Assembly (NCBI GenBank): GCA_023511475.1
Contig: JAIMBM010000131.1
Span: 1-7,814 of the forward strand
From: Anaerolineae bacterium
GTDB taxonomy: Bacteria; Chloroflexota; Anaerolineae; SpSt-313
Length of the DNA stretch: 7,814 nucleotides
Direction of reading: 5' to 3'
Shown in pieces: positions 1 through 5,596 of the stretch (position 1 is its first letter; every line of letters begins with the position of its first letter). Under the pieces are notes generated by a model. It was not told the DNA's origin. It saw only the letters and a program-made list of their open reading frames with translations, and made no database searches. Both the position numbers and the translations under genes were made by a program.

Positions 1-19
1 CGGACACCCCCCTAACAAG

Positions 20-65
20 AAAAAAACGCCCCCTTCCCCGCCGCACAGGCGGCGGGGAAGGGGGC
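20..65 (-). terminator. Strong intrinsic terminator of the leftward operon
   Basis: A perfect 17-bp inverted repeat (28-44 with 49-65) closes on a 4-base ACAG loop. Read on the minus strand, the stem is followed after one G by seven T (26 down to 20), then CTTGTT. This is a textbook Rho-independent terminator. It lies about 250 bases past the ATPase stop codon, so it most likely ends transcription of the phosphoesterase/ATPase operon, together with whatever lies in 66-315. On the plus strand no T run follows the stem, so it is directional. Confidence 0.93.
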
Positions 66-121
66 CGGGGGGATGGGGCACCGCTCCTCGAGTGTCTTGG
101 CCACGCCAGTGGGGCGACCTG

Positions 122-165
122 TCCGCCCCTGAACCCTTCCCCCTTGAGGGGCTATCCGCCCCTGA
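122..165. repeat. Short direct repeat downstream of the operon
   Basis: The 11-mer TCCGCCCCTGA occurs at 122-132 and again at 155-165, 33 bases apart. Between them, AGGGGC (147-152) can pair with GCCCCT (158-163) as a small hairpin. The repeat sits in the non-coding or weakly coding stretch between the ATPase stop and the terminator. No function is recognised, and G/C-rich low-complexity drift could explain it. Confidence 0.45.
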
Positions 166-307
166 GGGGGGCAAGAGGGAGCGGCGTCCTCGGCGCACCG
201 TCGCCAGACGTCATCTCAGCGATCTCTGGGTGGGACGGCGGGTCGCGGTCCGATAGGCCGAACTCGAGGGGTTTCGTGCCAGCACCCACACTTAACAGAT
301 CCTCCAT
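152..307 (-). CDS. Possible small protein, 51 residues, third position in operon (doubtful)
   Basis: An ATG at 307-305 opens a 51-codon frame that ends in TAG at 154-152. It starts only 8 bases after the ATPase stop and ends before the operon terminator. The predicted peptide begins MEDLLSVGAGTK, is acidic in the first half and Pro/Gly/Leu-rich at the end. It has no signal peptide, membrane segment or recognised domain. Roughly three quarters of third codon positions are G/C, lower than in the neighbouring genes. The region upstream of the ATG has only a poorly placed GGGTGG. An in-frame GTG at 289-287 has GGAGG 11 bases upstream and could be the real start. The placement fits an operon gene, but the frame may equally be chance within a 3' untranslated region. 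Confidence 0.25.
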   Translation of the reverse strand: MEDLLSVGAGTKPLEFGLSDRDPPSHPEIAEMTSGDGAPRTPLPLAPLRGG

Positions 308-315
308 ACCACCCG

Positions 316-3150
316 TCAGGCGAGGAACTGCACCTGGTGCAGGGACGAAGCGCCTACCCGCTGCTCCAGCCAGTCAGCAAACCGCTCCTCGCGCGTGAAG
401 AGGATGATCTGCATCTCCTCCGCCAGCATCAGGAGGAGATCGAGGGCCTTCTCCTGCCGCAGGTGATCGCAGTGAGCGAGGGGCTCATCCAGAATCAGTG
501 GCGGCTTTTCCCGTGCATAGCCGATGAGGCGCACGATACCAGCAGCGAGGAGCAGGTCGATCAGCTCACTCGTGCCCGCGCCGAGGCTCGACGCAGGCAC
601 CACCCGCCCAGGCTCGGGCAGGTAGAGTGAGACCGAGAGATTCTCAGCGTCGAGGGAGGGGCTGAGGCTCCGCCCATCGAGCAGCCGCTCGATGCCCTGC
701 TGCAGCCAGGCCTCGAGCCTCGGCGCGAACTGCTTCTGATACTCGACACTGGCGTCGACCAGCGCGTCGCGCGCCATCTGCAGCGCCTGGCGGTACCGCT
801 CGAGGCGGTCGACCTCGTCCTGCAGCGAGGCGACCTCCTCTTCGATCTCTGCCGGATGCTTTGGGAGGGCGCTGGCCTGTCTCAGCTCGGCCTCCAGCCG
901 GGCATGCTCCCGGACGGCCGCGGCACGCTCCTGGTCGATCCTGGCAAGCTGCACGGCCAGGTCGTCTGCCGGGCCGCTCGCGCCGGTGCATGTGCCCCCG
1001 AGGCGCTGCGCGAGCCTGTCGGCGACCGGCAGGGTCCCCAGCCGGTCCGTCTCCTCGGGTCCGATCAGCGCACGGCTGTATCGCAGTGCCGCATCGAGCG
1101 CAGCCTTGGCCTTCTGCCAGCGCTCGTGGTTCTGGCAGCCCTGCTCAAAGGCCTCCAGCGCCTGATCGACGGTGCCCGGGGTGCTGACTATCCCAGCCTG
1201 CGCGAACAGGCCATCGAGGCTGGAATCGATATTGGCGAGTGCCATCTGCGCATCGCGCCATGCCCGCAGGTCCGCCTGCAGCGCGTTGGCCCGCAGGCGC
1301 ACGAGCTCCAGGTCAGCCTCGGCTCGCTGGCGCGCCCCGCGCCAGTCAGGGCGCTGCATGCTCCCCGCACCATCGGTCGCGGCTGCTGCGGCATAGGCTG
1401 CGAGGGCCGCCTCGAGGTTCGCGGTGTCCAGCCCCAGGGCACGCAGCTCGGCCCTCAAGGCGTGCTCGGCCTGCTCACAGCGGCCTGAGGCCTGCTCCCG
1501 CTCGCGCTGAATCTCGGCCAGCGCGGCCCTTTGTCTCTCCAGCTCGGCCTCCGCTGCCAGGTAGCGTTGCAGGCGCTCGCTGAGCTGGCCGAAGGCGCCA
1601 TCCTCCAGCGTGCCCCCGAGAAGCTCCCCGAGCTGCCAGAAGGTCGCCGCCTCTACCTCGCGGACCGCCCGCTGCGCGGCCTCGGCTTCAGTCCGACAGG
1701 CCACCAGGTTGGCATAGGCGGCAGCCGCATCGCCGGCAGACTTTTTTCCACTGCCGGGGCTGGCGCGTCGGCGCAGCGGCCAGAGGCCGCGCAGCCCGCC
1801 ATGCTCCCTGGCCGGCCGCGCACGCTCGAGCTCGGCCTCATCCTGCCCCTCTCGCATCCAGCGGGAGGTCGCCTCCGTCAGGCTGATCTTGGCCTTGGCC
1901 AGCCGTTCGCGCGCCGCCCGCAGGCGCTGGTGGACGGCCGCAAGCCCGGCCGGCCCGAGGGACAGAACCGGCTGCAGTCGCGTGCGCTCCTCCGCCATGC
2001 TGCGGTCTATCGCCTCGACCGACGCAGAGGCTGCTTTCCAGCGCTGCTCCACTGACCTGAGCACTTCTGACGCCGACCTCCACTCGTTGGCCAGCTTTTC
2101 CAGACGGGCAGCAAGGCCCGACGCCCCATCGCCGCCCCCGGAAAGCACTCCGAGCCGCTCCACGAGGGCTGCTTCCTCCGCAGAGAGAGCCTCCAGGGTC
2201 CCCTGCGCGTTCCTCGCGCGCGCCTCTGCCAGCGCGCACGCTTTTTGCAGGTGCTGGCGCTCGATGCTGAGCCTGAGCACCTCGGTTCTGAGATGCACGG
2301 GGAAATCCGCCCAGGCCTGCCAGCGGGCCGCCTCCTCCCGGCAGCGCCTGACCTCTGCCGCCAGCTCCGCCGCTGCCTCCGGCTTGAGCCCCGCCGCCTC
2401 CAGCCTGGCGCGCTCGCTTCGGTCGAGCAACTCGGTACGCTCGAGGTCGAGCGCCTGGATTCTATCGGCGGCCTCGCGCACAGCCCTCGCCTGCATCAGC
2501 CGCTGGCGCCGCATCGCCTGAATGCGACGGCGCTCCTCAAGGGCACTCGCCAACCGCGCCTTCGCCACACCCAGCGGACCCTGTGCGCCATCCTTTGCCG
2601 TCGTCAGCTCGTCGAGGGAGGCTTCAAGCTGCGCGATGGCGAGCGACGTGGCGGCATCGGCCGGAGCGGACGTGACGAGCTGCAGCAATGCCTCCCGCAC
2701 CACCCGCCCAAAGCGCGGGCCGCCAGCGGGCCCCAGGAGGCAGCATGCGCGGAGAAAGGCCTCCTTGCCCAGGCCCAGCTCGGCTTCGCCAAACCGCAGC
2801 ATCCCGGCGCTATCGGTATAGCGGCCGGAGAGGTCCTCACCCTCGGGATAGCTGTGGACTGAGGCCTGAACAGGGGGGTGAAACCTGCGAGCCAGCCGAT
2901 AGCCCTGTCCGTTGTCGAGGACACAGGTGATCGATCCGGCATGAAAAGCAGGGTCCTGCCACGGCTTCAGGCTCTCAAGCAGGTGCTCCTCGCCCTCCTC
3001 AAAGCCGTACAGGAGGGCAACCATCGCCCGGTGGAGCGTCGACTTGCCCGTCTCATTGCCACCCAGAACCAGGTTGAGGGCTGGCCCAAAACGGAAGTGG
3101 CGGCCGACCAGCCGTCCAAAGCCCTCTACATGCACCTCAACGATCCGCAT
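316..3150 (-). CDS. SbcC/Rad50/YhaN-like coiled-coil AAA ATPase
   Basis: A 944-residue ATPase of the Rad50/SbcC/SMC architecture, closest in style to YhaN-type partners of YhaO phosphoesterases. It is expected to bind DNA ends with ATP and drive the nuclease encoded just upstream. The N-terminal half-ATPase (about 1-160) has Walker A GGNETGKST at 30-38. A long Ala/Glu/Arg/Leu-rich coiled coil (about 190-820) is broken near 445-475 by a basic Gly/Pro stretch. The C-terminal half-ATPase carries a divergent signature SSLGAGTSEL (854-863) and Walker B LILDEP with D888 and E889. No zinc-hook CxxC is present anywhere, and the switch-His region reads LFTRE (917-921). The ATG at 3150 follows GGAAGGAAGG by 9 bases and overlaps the upstream gene's end by 14 bases, so the two proteins are probably made in fixed ratio. 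SbcC proper usually has a CxxC hook, so I withhold the symbol. A slippery site lies at codons 468-470. DNA repair or phage defence are both possible roles. Confidence 0.92.
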   Translation of the reverse strand: MRIVEVHVEGFGRLVGRHFRFGPALNLVLGGNETGKSTLHRAMVALLYGFEEGEEHLLESLKPWQDPAFHAGSITCVLDNGQGYRLARRFHPPVQASVHSYPEGEDLSGRYTDSAGMLRFGEAELGLGKEAFLRACCLLGPAGGPRFGRVVREALLQLVTSAPADAATSLAIAQLEASLDELTTAKDGAQGPLGVAKARLASALEERRRIQAMRRQRLMQARAVREAADRIQALDLERTELLDRSERARLEAAGLKPEAAAELAAEVRRCREEAARWQAWADFPVHLRTEVLRLSIERQHLQKACALAEARARNAQGTLEALSAEEAALVERLGVLSGGGDGASGLAARLEKLANEWRSASEVLRSVEQRWKAASASVEAIDRSMAEERTRLQPVLSLGPAGLAAVHQRLRAARERLAKAKISLTEATSRWMREGQDEAELERARPAREHGGLRGLWPLRRRASPGSGKKSAGDAAAAYANLVACRTEAEAAQRAVREVEAATFWQLGELLGGTLEDGAFGQLSERLQRYLAAEAELERQRAALAEIQREREQASGRCEQAEHALRAELRALGLDTANLEAALAAYAAAAATDGAGSMQRPDWRGARQRAEADLELVRLRANALQADLRAWRDAQMALANIDSSLDGLFAQAGIVSTPGTVDQALEAFEQGCQNHERWQKAKAALDAALRYSRALIGPEETDRLGTLPVADRLAQRLGGTCTGASGPADDLAVQLARIDQERAAAVREHARLEAELRQASALPKHPAEIEEEVASLQDEVDRLERYRQALQMARDALVDASVEYQKQFAPRLEAWLQQGIERLLDGRSLSPSLDAENLSVSLYLPEPGRVVPASSLGAGTSELIDLLLAAGIVRLIGYAREKPPLILDEPLAHCDHLRQEKALDLLLMLAEEMQIILFTREERFADWLEQRVGASSLHQVQFLA
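1717..1747 (-). other. Candidate -1 frameshift site (A_AAA_AAG plus hairpin) in the ATPase gene
   Basis: Codons 468-470 read GGA AAA AAG, so the heptamer A_AAA_AAG (1747-1741) is in the exact phase needed for simultaneous -1 slippage, as in E. coli dnaX. Six bases later, GGCG (1734-1731) pairs with CGCC (1720-1717), and GC pairs with GC inside a 2-base bulge, giving a 6-bp hairpin with a GGCT loop. No convincing Shine-Dalgarno stimulator is seen upstream. After a -1 shift the frame adds 17 residues and stops at a TGA (1690-1688), giving a product of about 487 residues ending in a Cys-rich tail. Whether slippage occurs is unknown. Confidence 0.4.
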
Positions 3151-4267
3151 CGGGCCCTACCTTCCTTCCGTCGAGAGCCCGCAGGGCCAGGTCGAGCGCG
3201 GCCTGCGTCGTGCGCCTCTCCGTTGCGCTCTGGAGCGCCGCAAGCTTTTCCTGGAAGCGCCGGACCACGAGGCCACGCACCGAAGGCTCCCGCGCCACCA
3301 GCGCCAGGTCATTGCTCTCGGTCGGCTCGACTTCGTACTGCAGGTACGCCTGCGTGCTGACCCGCGCCCTCAGGAGCCGAAGGTCCGGGTCGAAGCGGCG
3401 CGTGCCCGTGAGGACAACCCGCCCAACCGTGCACTCGTCTACCGGGTCCGGCAGGCGGCGCAGCTCTCCGCCTATCACGGCCGCCGCTTCCTCTGTCGAG
3501 ACGCATCCGGAGAGGTCGACCCGGAGCTCCAGGTACCGCCAGCGGCCGATCGGTATCTTCTCCACATGGCATCCGCCGTCGTCTACCGAGACCAGAGCCA
3601 CCAGGTGCTCCCCGCCCGCCTCGGCCCATGTCAGGGCCTCGGCGCTCCCTGGGTAGACACACTGGACGCGGCCTTCCTGCCAGACCCTTCCACAGTGCTC
3701 GTGGCCGAGGAGGGCTGCTGCAAAGCCGCACTGCTGCAGCGCTGGCTCATCCGCCCAAATCGAGGCCTGACCATCCTGCGCCGCCGGTGCGGCGTGAAGC
3801 AGCAGCAGGTGTATGCCCTCACGGCCCGACATCAGGCTCCCCAGCTCCTCCATCGGGAGCTCAGCCGGCCACGCTGCGCCCCACAGCGCTACCCCCGGCA
3901 CCAACGCCATAGGGACCAGCGGCCCTGGCTGGAAGATGTGGACGTTCCCCGGCCACTCCACCATGGTGTAGAGGGACTCCGCGTCGAAACGGTCGTGCTC
4001 GCCCGGAGCAATGAACACCGGGATTGGATCAAGGGTAGCGAACTGCTGGGCGAGAAAGGTGCCCGTCTCGATAGTCGCAAGGTCTGCTTCGTAGAGGTCG
4101 CCAGCCACGGTCAGCGCATCTACTCTATGCTCTCGGGCGAGGCCGATAATGCGGGCCAGCGCCTGACGGAGGTCCGCCCGCCGTTGGCGGCCCAGGGCAG
4201 GTGGCAGGTTCTGCCCGGCGAAGCTGGCCTCGAGGTGCAGGTCGGCGCAGTGGAGAATCTTGGTCAT
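3137..4267 (-). CDS. SbcD/Mre11/YhaO-like metallophosphoesterase (DNA exonuclease family)
   Basis: A 376-residue calcineurin-like phosphoesterase of the Mre11/SbcD/YhaO group, expected to cut DNA ends with two divalent metal ions in complex with the downstream ATPase. Metal-site motifs run in order: D9-L-H11 (HCADLHLE), G56-D57 (VAGDLYEAD), G-E90-H91-D92, H158 (LLLLHA) and G188-H189-E-H191. The typical Gly-Ser-x-Glu segment (YPGSAEALTW, 205-214) follows, then a C-terminal region (about 240-376) that should contact the ATPase coiled coil. The usual Asn of GNHD is Glu90 here, encoded by GAG. The start at ATG 4267 is chosen because GGAG (4279-4276) sits 8 bases upstream and the motif-I strand begins at residue 4. 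The frame stays open upstream to 4558, but that part has no domain sense and crosses the promoter. The length suits YhaO/SbcD proteins (about 380-420). Confidence 0.92.
   Translation of the reverse strand: MTKILHCADLHLEASFAGQNLPPALGRQRRADLRQALARIIGLAREHRVDALTVAGDLYEADLATIETGTFLAQQFATLDPIPVFIAPGEHDRFDAESLYTMVEWPGNVHIFQPGPLVPMALVPGVALWGAAWPAELPMEELGSLMSGREGIHLLLLHAAPAAQDGQASIWADEPALQQCGFAAALLGHEHCGRVWQEGRVQCVYPGSAEALTWAEAGGEHLVALVSVDDGGCHVEKIPIGRWRYLELRVDLSGCVSTEEAAAVIGGELRRLPDPVDECTVGRVVLTGTRRFDPDLRLLRARVSTQAYLQYEVEPTESNDLALVAREPSVRGLVVRRFQEKLAALQSATERRTTQAALDLALRALDGRKVGPDADR
3160..3169 (-). promoter_or_regulatory. Ribosome binding site of the ATPase gene
   Basis: The minus strand carries GGAAGGAAGG ending 9 bases before the ATG at 3150. 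It lies inside the end of the phosphoesterase coding sequence, whose TGA stop (3139-3137) falls 11 bases past the new start. This arrangement decides the ATG at 3150 as the start and suggests translational coupling of the two genes. Confidence 0.8.
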
Positions 4268-4294
4268 GGCAGAAGCTCCGCAGGACTCACGCTG

Positions 4295-4317
4295 TGACCG
4301 CCCGGGGCGGGCGGTCA
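4295..4317. promoter_or_regulatory. Perfect 10-bp hairpin in the leader of the nuclease operon
   Basis: TGACCGCCCG (4295-4304) and its exact complement CGGGCGGTCA (4308-4317) flank a 3-base loop. In the leftward transcript it would form about 15 bases upstream of the Shine-Dalgarno GGAG, inside a leader of roughly 130 nt. There is no U run after it, so it is not an intrinsic terminator. It could stabilise the mRNA, modulate ribosome access or be a protein-binding palindrome in DNA. A second weaker pairing, CCGGG (4326-4330) with CCCGG (4340-4344), lies just upstream in the same leader. Confidence 0.55.
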
Positions 4318-4402
4318 TGCGGCTACCGGGTCTGAGTCTCCCGGGCCCGTCCTCGCCGGTGCCAGCGCAGGCACACAGGCGGACGACCAGGCTCCCGGTA
4401 CT

Positions 4403-4431
4403 ATTATAGAGGTTTGCAGGGGATACGTAAA
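4403..4431 (-). promoter_or_regulatory. Sigma70-type promoter of the phosphoesterase/ATPase operon
   Basis: On the minus strand, TTTACG (4431-4426) is a 4/6 match to the -35 consensus. It is followed after exactly 17 bases by a perfect -10 TATAAT (4408-4403). Transcription should begin near 4395-4397, giving a leader of about 130 nt before the ATG at 4267. The -35 hexamer is embedded in the palindromic block at 4423-4440, which suggests control by a DNA-binding protein, most simply the GntR regulator encoded divergently. Confidence 0.75.
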
Positions 4432-4444
4432 TACGCGTAAACCT
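4410..4444. promoter_or_regulatory. Operator candidate overlapping the operon promoter
   Basis: Two palindromes stand side by side: TACGTA (4424-4429) and TACGCGTA (4432-4439). Read the same way they form a near-tandem repeat ATACGTAA (4423-4430) and ATACGCGTAA (4431-4440). AGGTTT (4410-4415) and AAACCT (4439-4444) are an outer inverted repeat centred on the first palindrome. The block covers the -35 and spacer of the leftward promoter, the place where a repressor would act. GntR/FCD operators are typically short palindromes with GT and AC in the half-sites, which fits in form. Binding by the neighbouring regulator is inferred. Confidence 0.45.
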
Positions 4445-4498
4445 GCCATCTTGCGCCTCACGGCCGTTGCCCCGCTGCGAGGGCAAGGTTGCGATACT

Positions 4499-4522
4499 GT
4501 TACCTGTTCGTAACCCTATATT
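4499..4522 (+). promoter_or_regulatory. Probable promoter and autoregulatory palindrome of the GntR gene
   Basis: GTTAC (4499-4503) and GTAAC (4510-4514) form a 16-base interrupted palindrome with a 6-base spacer. TATATT (4517-4522), a 5/6 match to the -10 box, follows 2 bases later. No good -35 hexamer sits at 16-18 bases, so the promoter may be weak or activator-dependent. The palindrome covers the usual -35/spacer area and shares the CGTAA half-site with the block at 4423-4440. Transcription would start near 4529, leaving a leader of about 130 nt. Confidence 0.4.
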
Positions 4523-4640
4523 AACCTCTGGCATGCAATGGGTGGGCCGATTCTGCACAATCTCTATTCAGCAGAGGCAATCCTATGCCTCGCCGGGCAG
4601 GCGCTGCCCCGGTGCGCCAGACGTCGCCAATAATCTGGCA

Positions 4641-4661
4641 GGAGGGAGGAGAGAAGCTGTG
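4641..4661 (+). promoter_or_regulatory. Ribosome binding site and GTG start of the GntR gene
   Basis: A purine-rich tract GGAGGGAGGAGAGA (4641-4654) contains two overlapping Shine-Dalgarno cores. The second core, AGGAG (4647-4651), lies 7 bases before the GTG at 4659-4661. No ATG in this frame has such a site, and the helix-turn-helix domain begins about 12 residues after this GTG, so it decides the start. Confidence 0.8.
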
Positions 4662-5372
4662 GTCGGAATCCCCGTCTCCAAGGCCCCTGGGAGAACGCTC
4701 GCCAGGAGGATCCGCACGGCCCTTGCCGAGCAGATCCTGAATGGCGAGCTGCCCCCGGGCACGCGGCTCAAGGACTGCGACGTGGCCAGGCAGTTCGGCA
4801 CGAGCAACACGCCGGTGCGCGAGGCTTTTCGGGAGCTGGCAAAGGATGGCCTGGTGGAGCTTCAGCCGTACCGTGGCTGCATCGTGCTGAGGGCGGACCC
4901 GGCAGAGCTGGCCGAGATCCTTGAGGTCCGCATGGTGCTGGAGGCGGAAGCGGCTCGCCTCGCTGCACCTCACCTCACCTTCGAGCAACTCGCCGAGCTC
5001 GAGCTCCTTGCGGACGAGTGCGATGCTGCCCACGCCGCCGGCGAGTTGCAGCGGGGCACGGCCGCCGACCTCGACTTTCACTGGAGCGTGGTCGAGGCCG
5101 CCGGAAACCAGACGATGGCTCGCATCCTCCGCGAGCTGTACGCCCGCACACGGGTGATGTGCCACGGGGATACGGCCAGGCTGCAGGCCGAGGCCGAGCC
5201 CACCCACCATGCCCTGCTGGCCGCCTTTCGCAGCAGGGATGCACAGCGCGCCTCCATGCTGATCGCCGAGCACATCGGCTTCCAGAGACGGGCCATCGCC
5301 GCAATGGTGAACGAGCCGGAAAGAGACAAGGCCCAGGCGAGCCGCACAGTCGAGGCTGCAACAGGGTGCTAA
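4659..5372 (+). CDS. GntR-family transcriptional regulator, FadR/FCD subfamily
   Basis: A 237-residue cytoplasmic regulator. Residues about 11-78 form the winged helix-turn-helix of GntR proteins: LARRIRTALAEQILNGELPPG, then the recognition region SNTPVREAFRELAKDGLVE (49-67) and the wing Y-R-G-C-I-V. Residues about 85-215 are an all-helical FCD effector domain. Its usual metal ligands are present: D137 and H141 (DLDFH), H183 (EPTHHALLAAF) and H205 (AEHIGF). Family members bind small organic acids near that metal and release or alter DNA binding. The length is typical (220-240). The GTG start is set by an excellent ribosome binding site. The frame is open upstream to 4467, but that stretch lacks domain features and contains the promoter region. 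The gene is divergent from the nuclease operon and convergent with the AOR-like gene. Autoregulation and control of the operon are inferred from shared half-sites. The ligand is unknown, and a carboxylate from aldehyde oxidation is one possibility. Confidence 0.93.
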   Translation: MVGIPVSKAPGRTLARRIRTALAEQILNGELPPGTRLKDCDVARQFGTSNTPVREAFRELAKDGLVELQPYRGCIVLRADPAELAEILEVRMVLEAEAARLAAPHLTFEQLAELELLADECDAAHAAGELQRGTAADLDFHWSVVEAAGNQTMARILRELYARTRVMCHGDTARLQAEAEPTHHALLAAFRSRDAQRASMLIAEHIGFQRRAIAAMVNEPERDKAQASRTVEAATGC

Positions 5373-5375
5373 CGC

Positions 5376-5416
5376 GAGCGCGGGAGGCGCTCCTGGTCAA
5401 GGCGCCTCCCGCGCTC
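5376..5416. terminator. 15-bp hairpin after the GntR gene, probable terminator
   Basis: A perfect 15-bp inverted repeat (5376-5390 with 5402-5416) with an 11-base loop begins 3 bases after the TAA stop of the regulator. There is no T run on either strand, so termination would be of the U-less kind or would serve as a 3' mRNA stabiliser. Being symmetric, it may also block leftward transcription arriving from the AOR-like gene. Confidence 0.6.
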
Positions 5417-5420
5417 CGGA

Positions 5421-5495
5421 GATGCGCGGACACCACCGGCGCATCCCCACGTGGAGCGGTCGCCAGTCACCATACTCCTGGGGCGACCGCTCCAC
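5421..5495. repeat. Two further tandem hairpins in the convergent gap
   Basis: GATGCGC (5421-5427) pairs with GCGCATC (5439-5445) around an 11-base loop. Five bases later a perfect 14-bp repeat, 5451-5464 with 5482-5495, closes a 17-base loop. With the hairpin at 5376-5416 they form three perfect stems in 120 bases between two converging genes. The stems differ in sequence, so this is not a simple repeated element. Roles could be bidirectional termination for the leftward AOR-like gene or part of a structured small RNA. Confidence 0.55.
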
Positions 5496-5512
5496 CGATG
5501 GTCCACAATAAC

Positions 5513-5518
5513 AGTATA
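5513..5518 (-). promoter_or_regulatory. Weak -10-like box pointing into the hairpin cluster
   Basis: On the minus strand TATACT is a 5/6 match to -10. The position 17 bases upstream reads ATCAAA, a poor -35. A transcript from here would run leftward through all three hairpins and antisense to the end of the GntR gene. The box also lies in the palindrome GTATAC (5514-5519), next to another palindrome GCACGTGC (5521-5528). Evidence is thin and other explanations are open. Confidence 0.2.
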
Positions 5519-5596
5519 CCGCACGTGCTGCCCCTTTTGATGCCCCGAACGCCCTGCGAAGCGATGGGTCATTGGGCCCACCCACGGCGGGCTCCT

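Noticed and set aside
316..4267. Naming the pair sbcC and sbcD.
   Set aside because: The ATPase lacks the CxxC hook and the nuclease has an altered motif III. Both look nearer to YhaN/YhaO types, so a symbol would overstate the match.
3044..4297. Plus-strand open frame of 417 codons opposite the phosphoesterase.
   Set aside because: It is a shadow of the metallophosphoesterase, whose motifs are unmistakable. There is no ribosome site and no recognisable domain.
4268..4558. In-frame upstream extension of the phosphoesterase.
   Set aside because: The extension spans the TATAAT promoter, operator palindromes and leader hairpin. The ATG at 4267 has a good ribosome site, and motif I starts right after it.
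4467..4658. In-frame upstream extension of the GntR gene from the ATG at 4467.
   Set aside because: It adds 64 residues without domain character through the promoter region. The GTG at 4659 has a near-ideal ribosome site and gives the normal family length.
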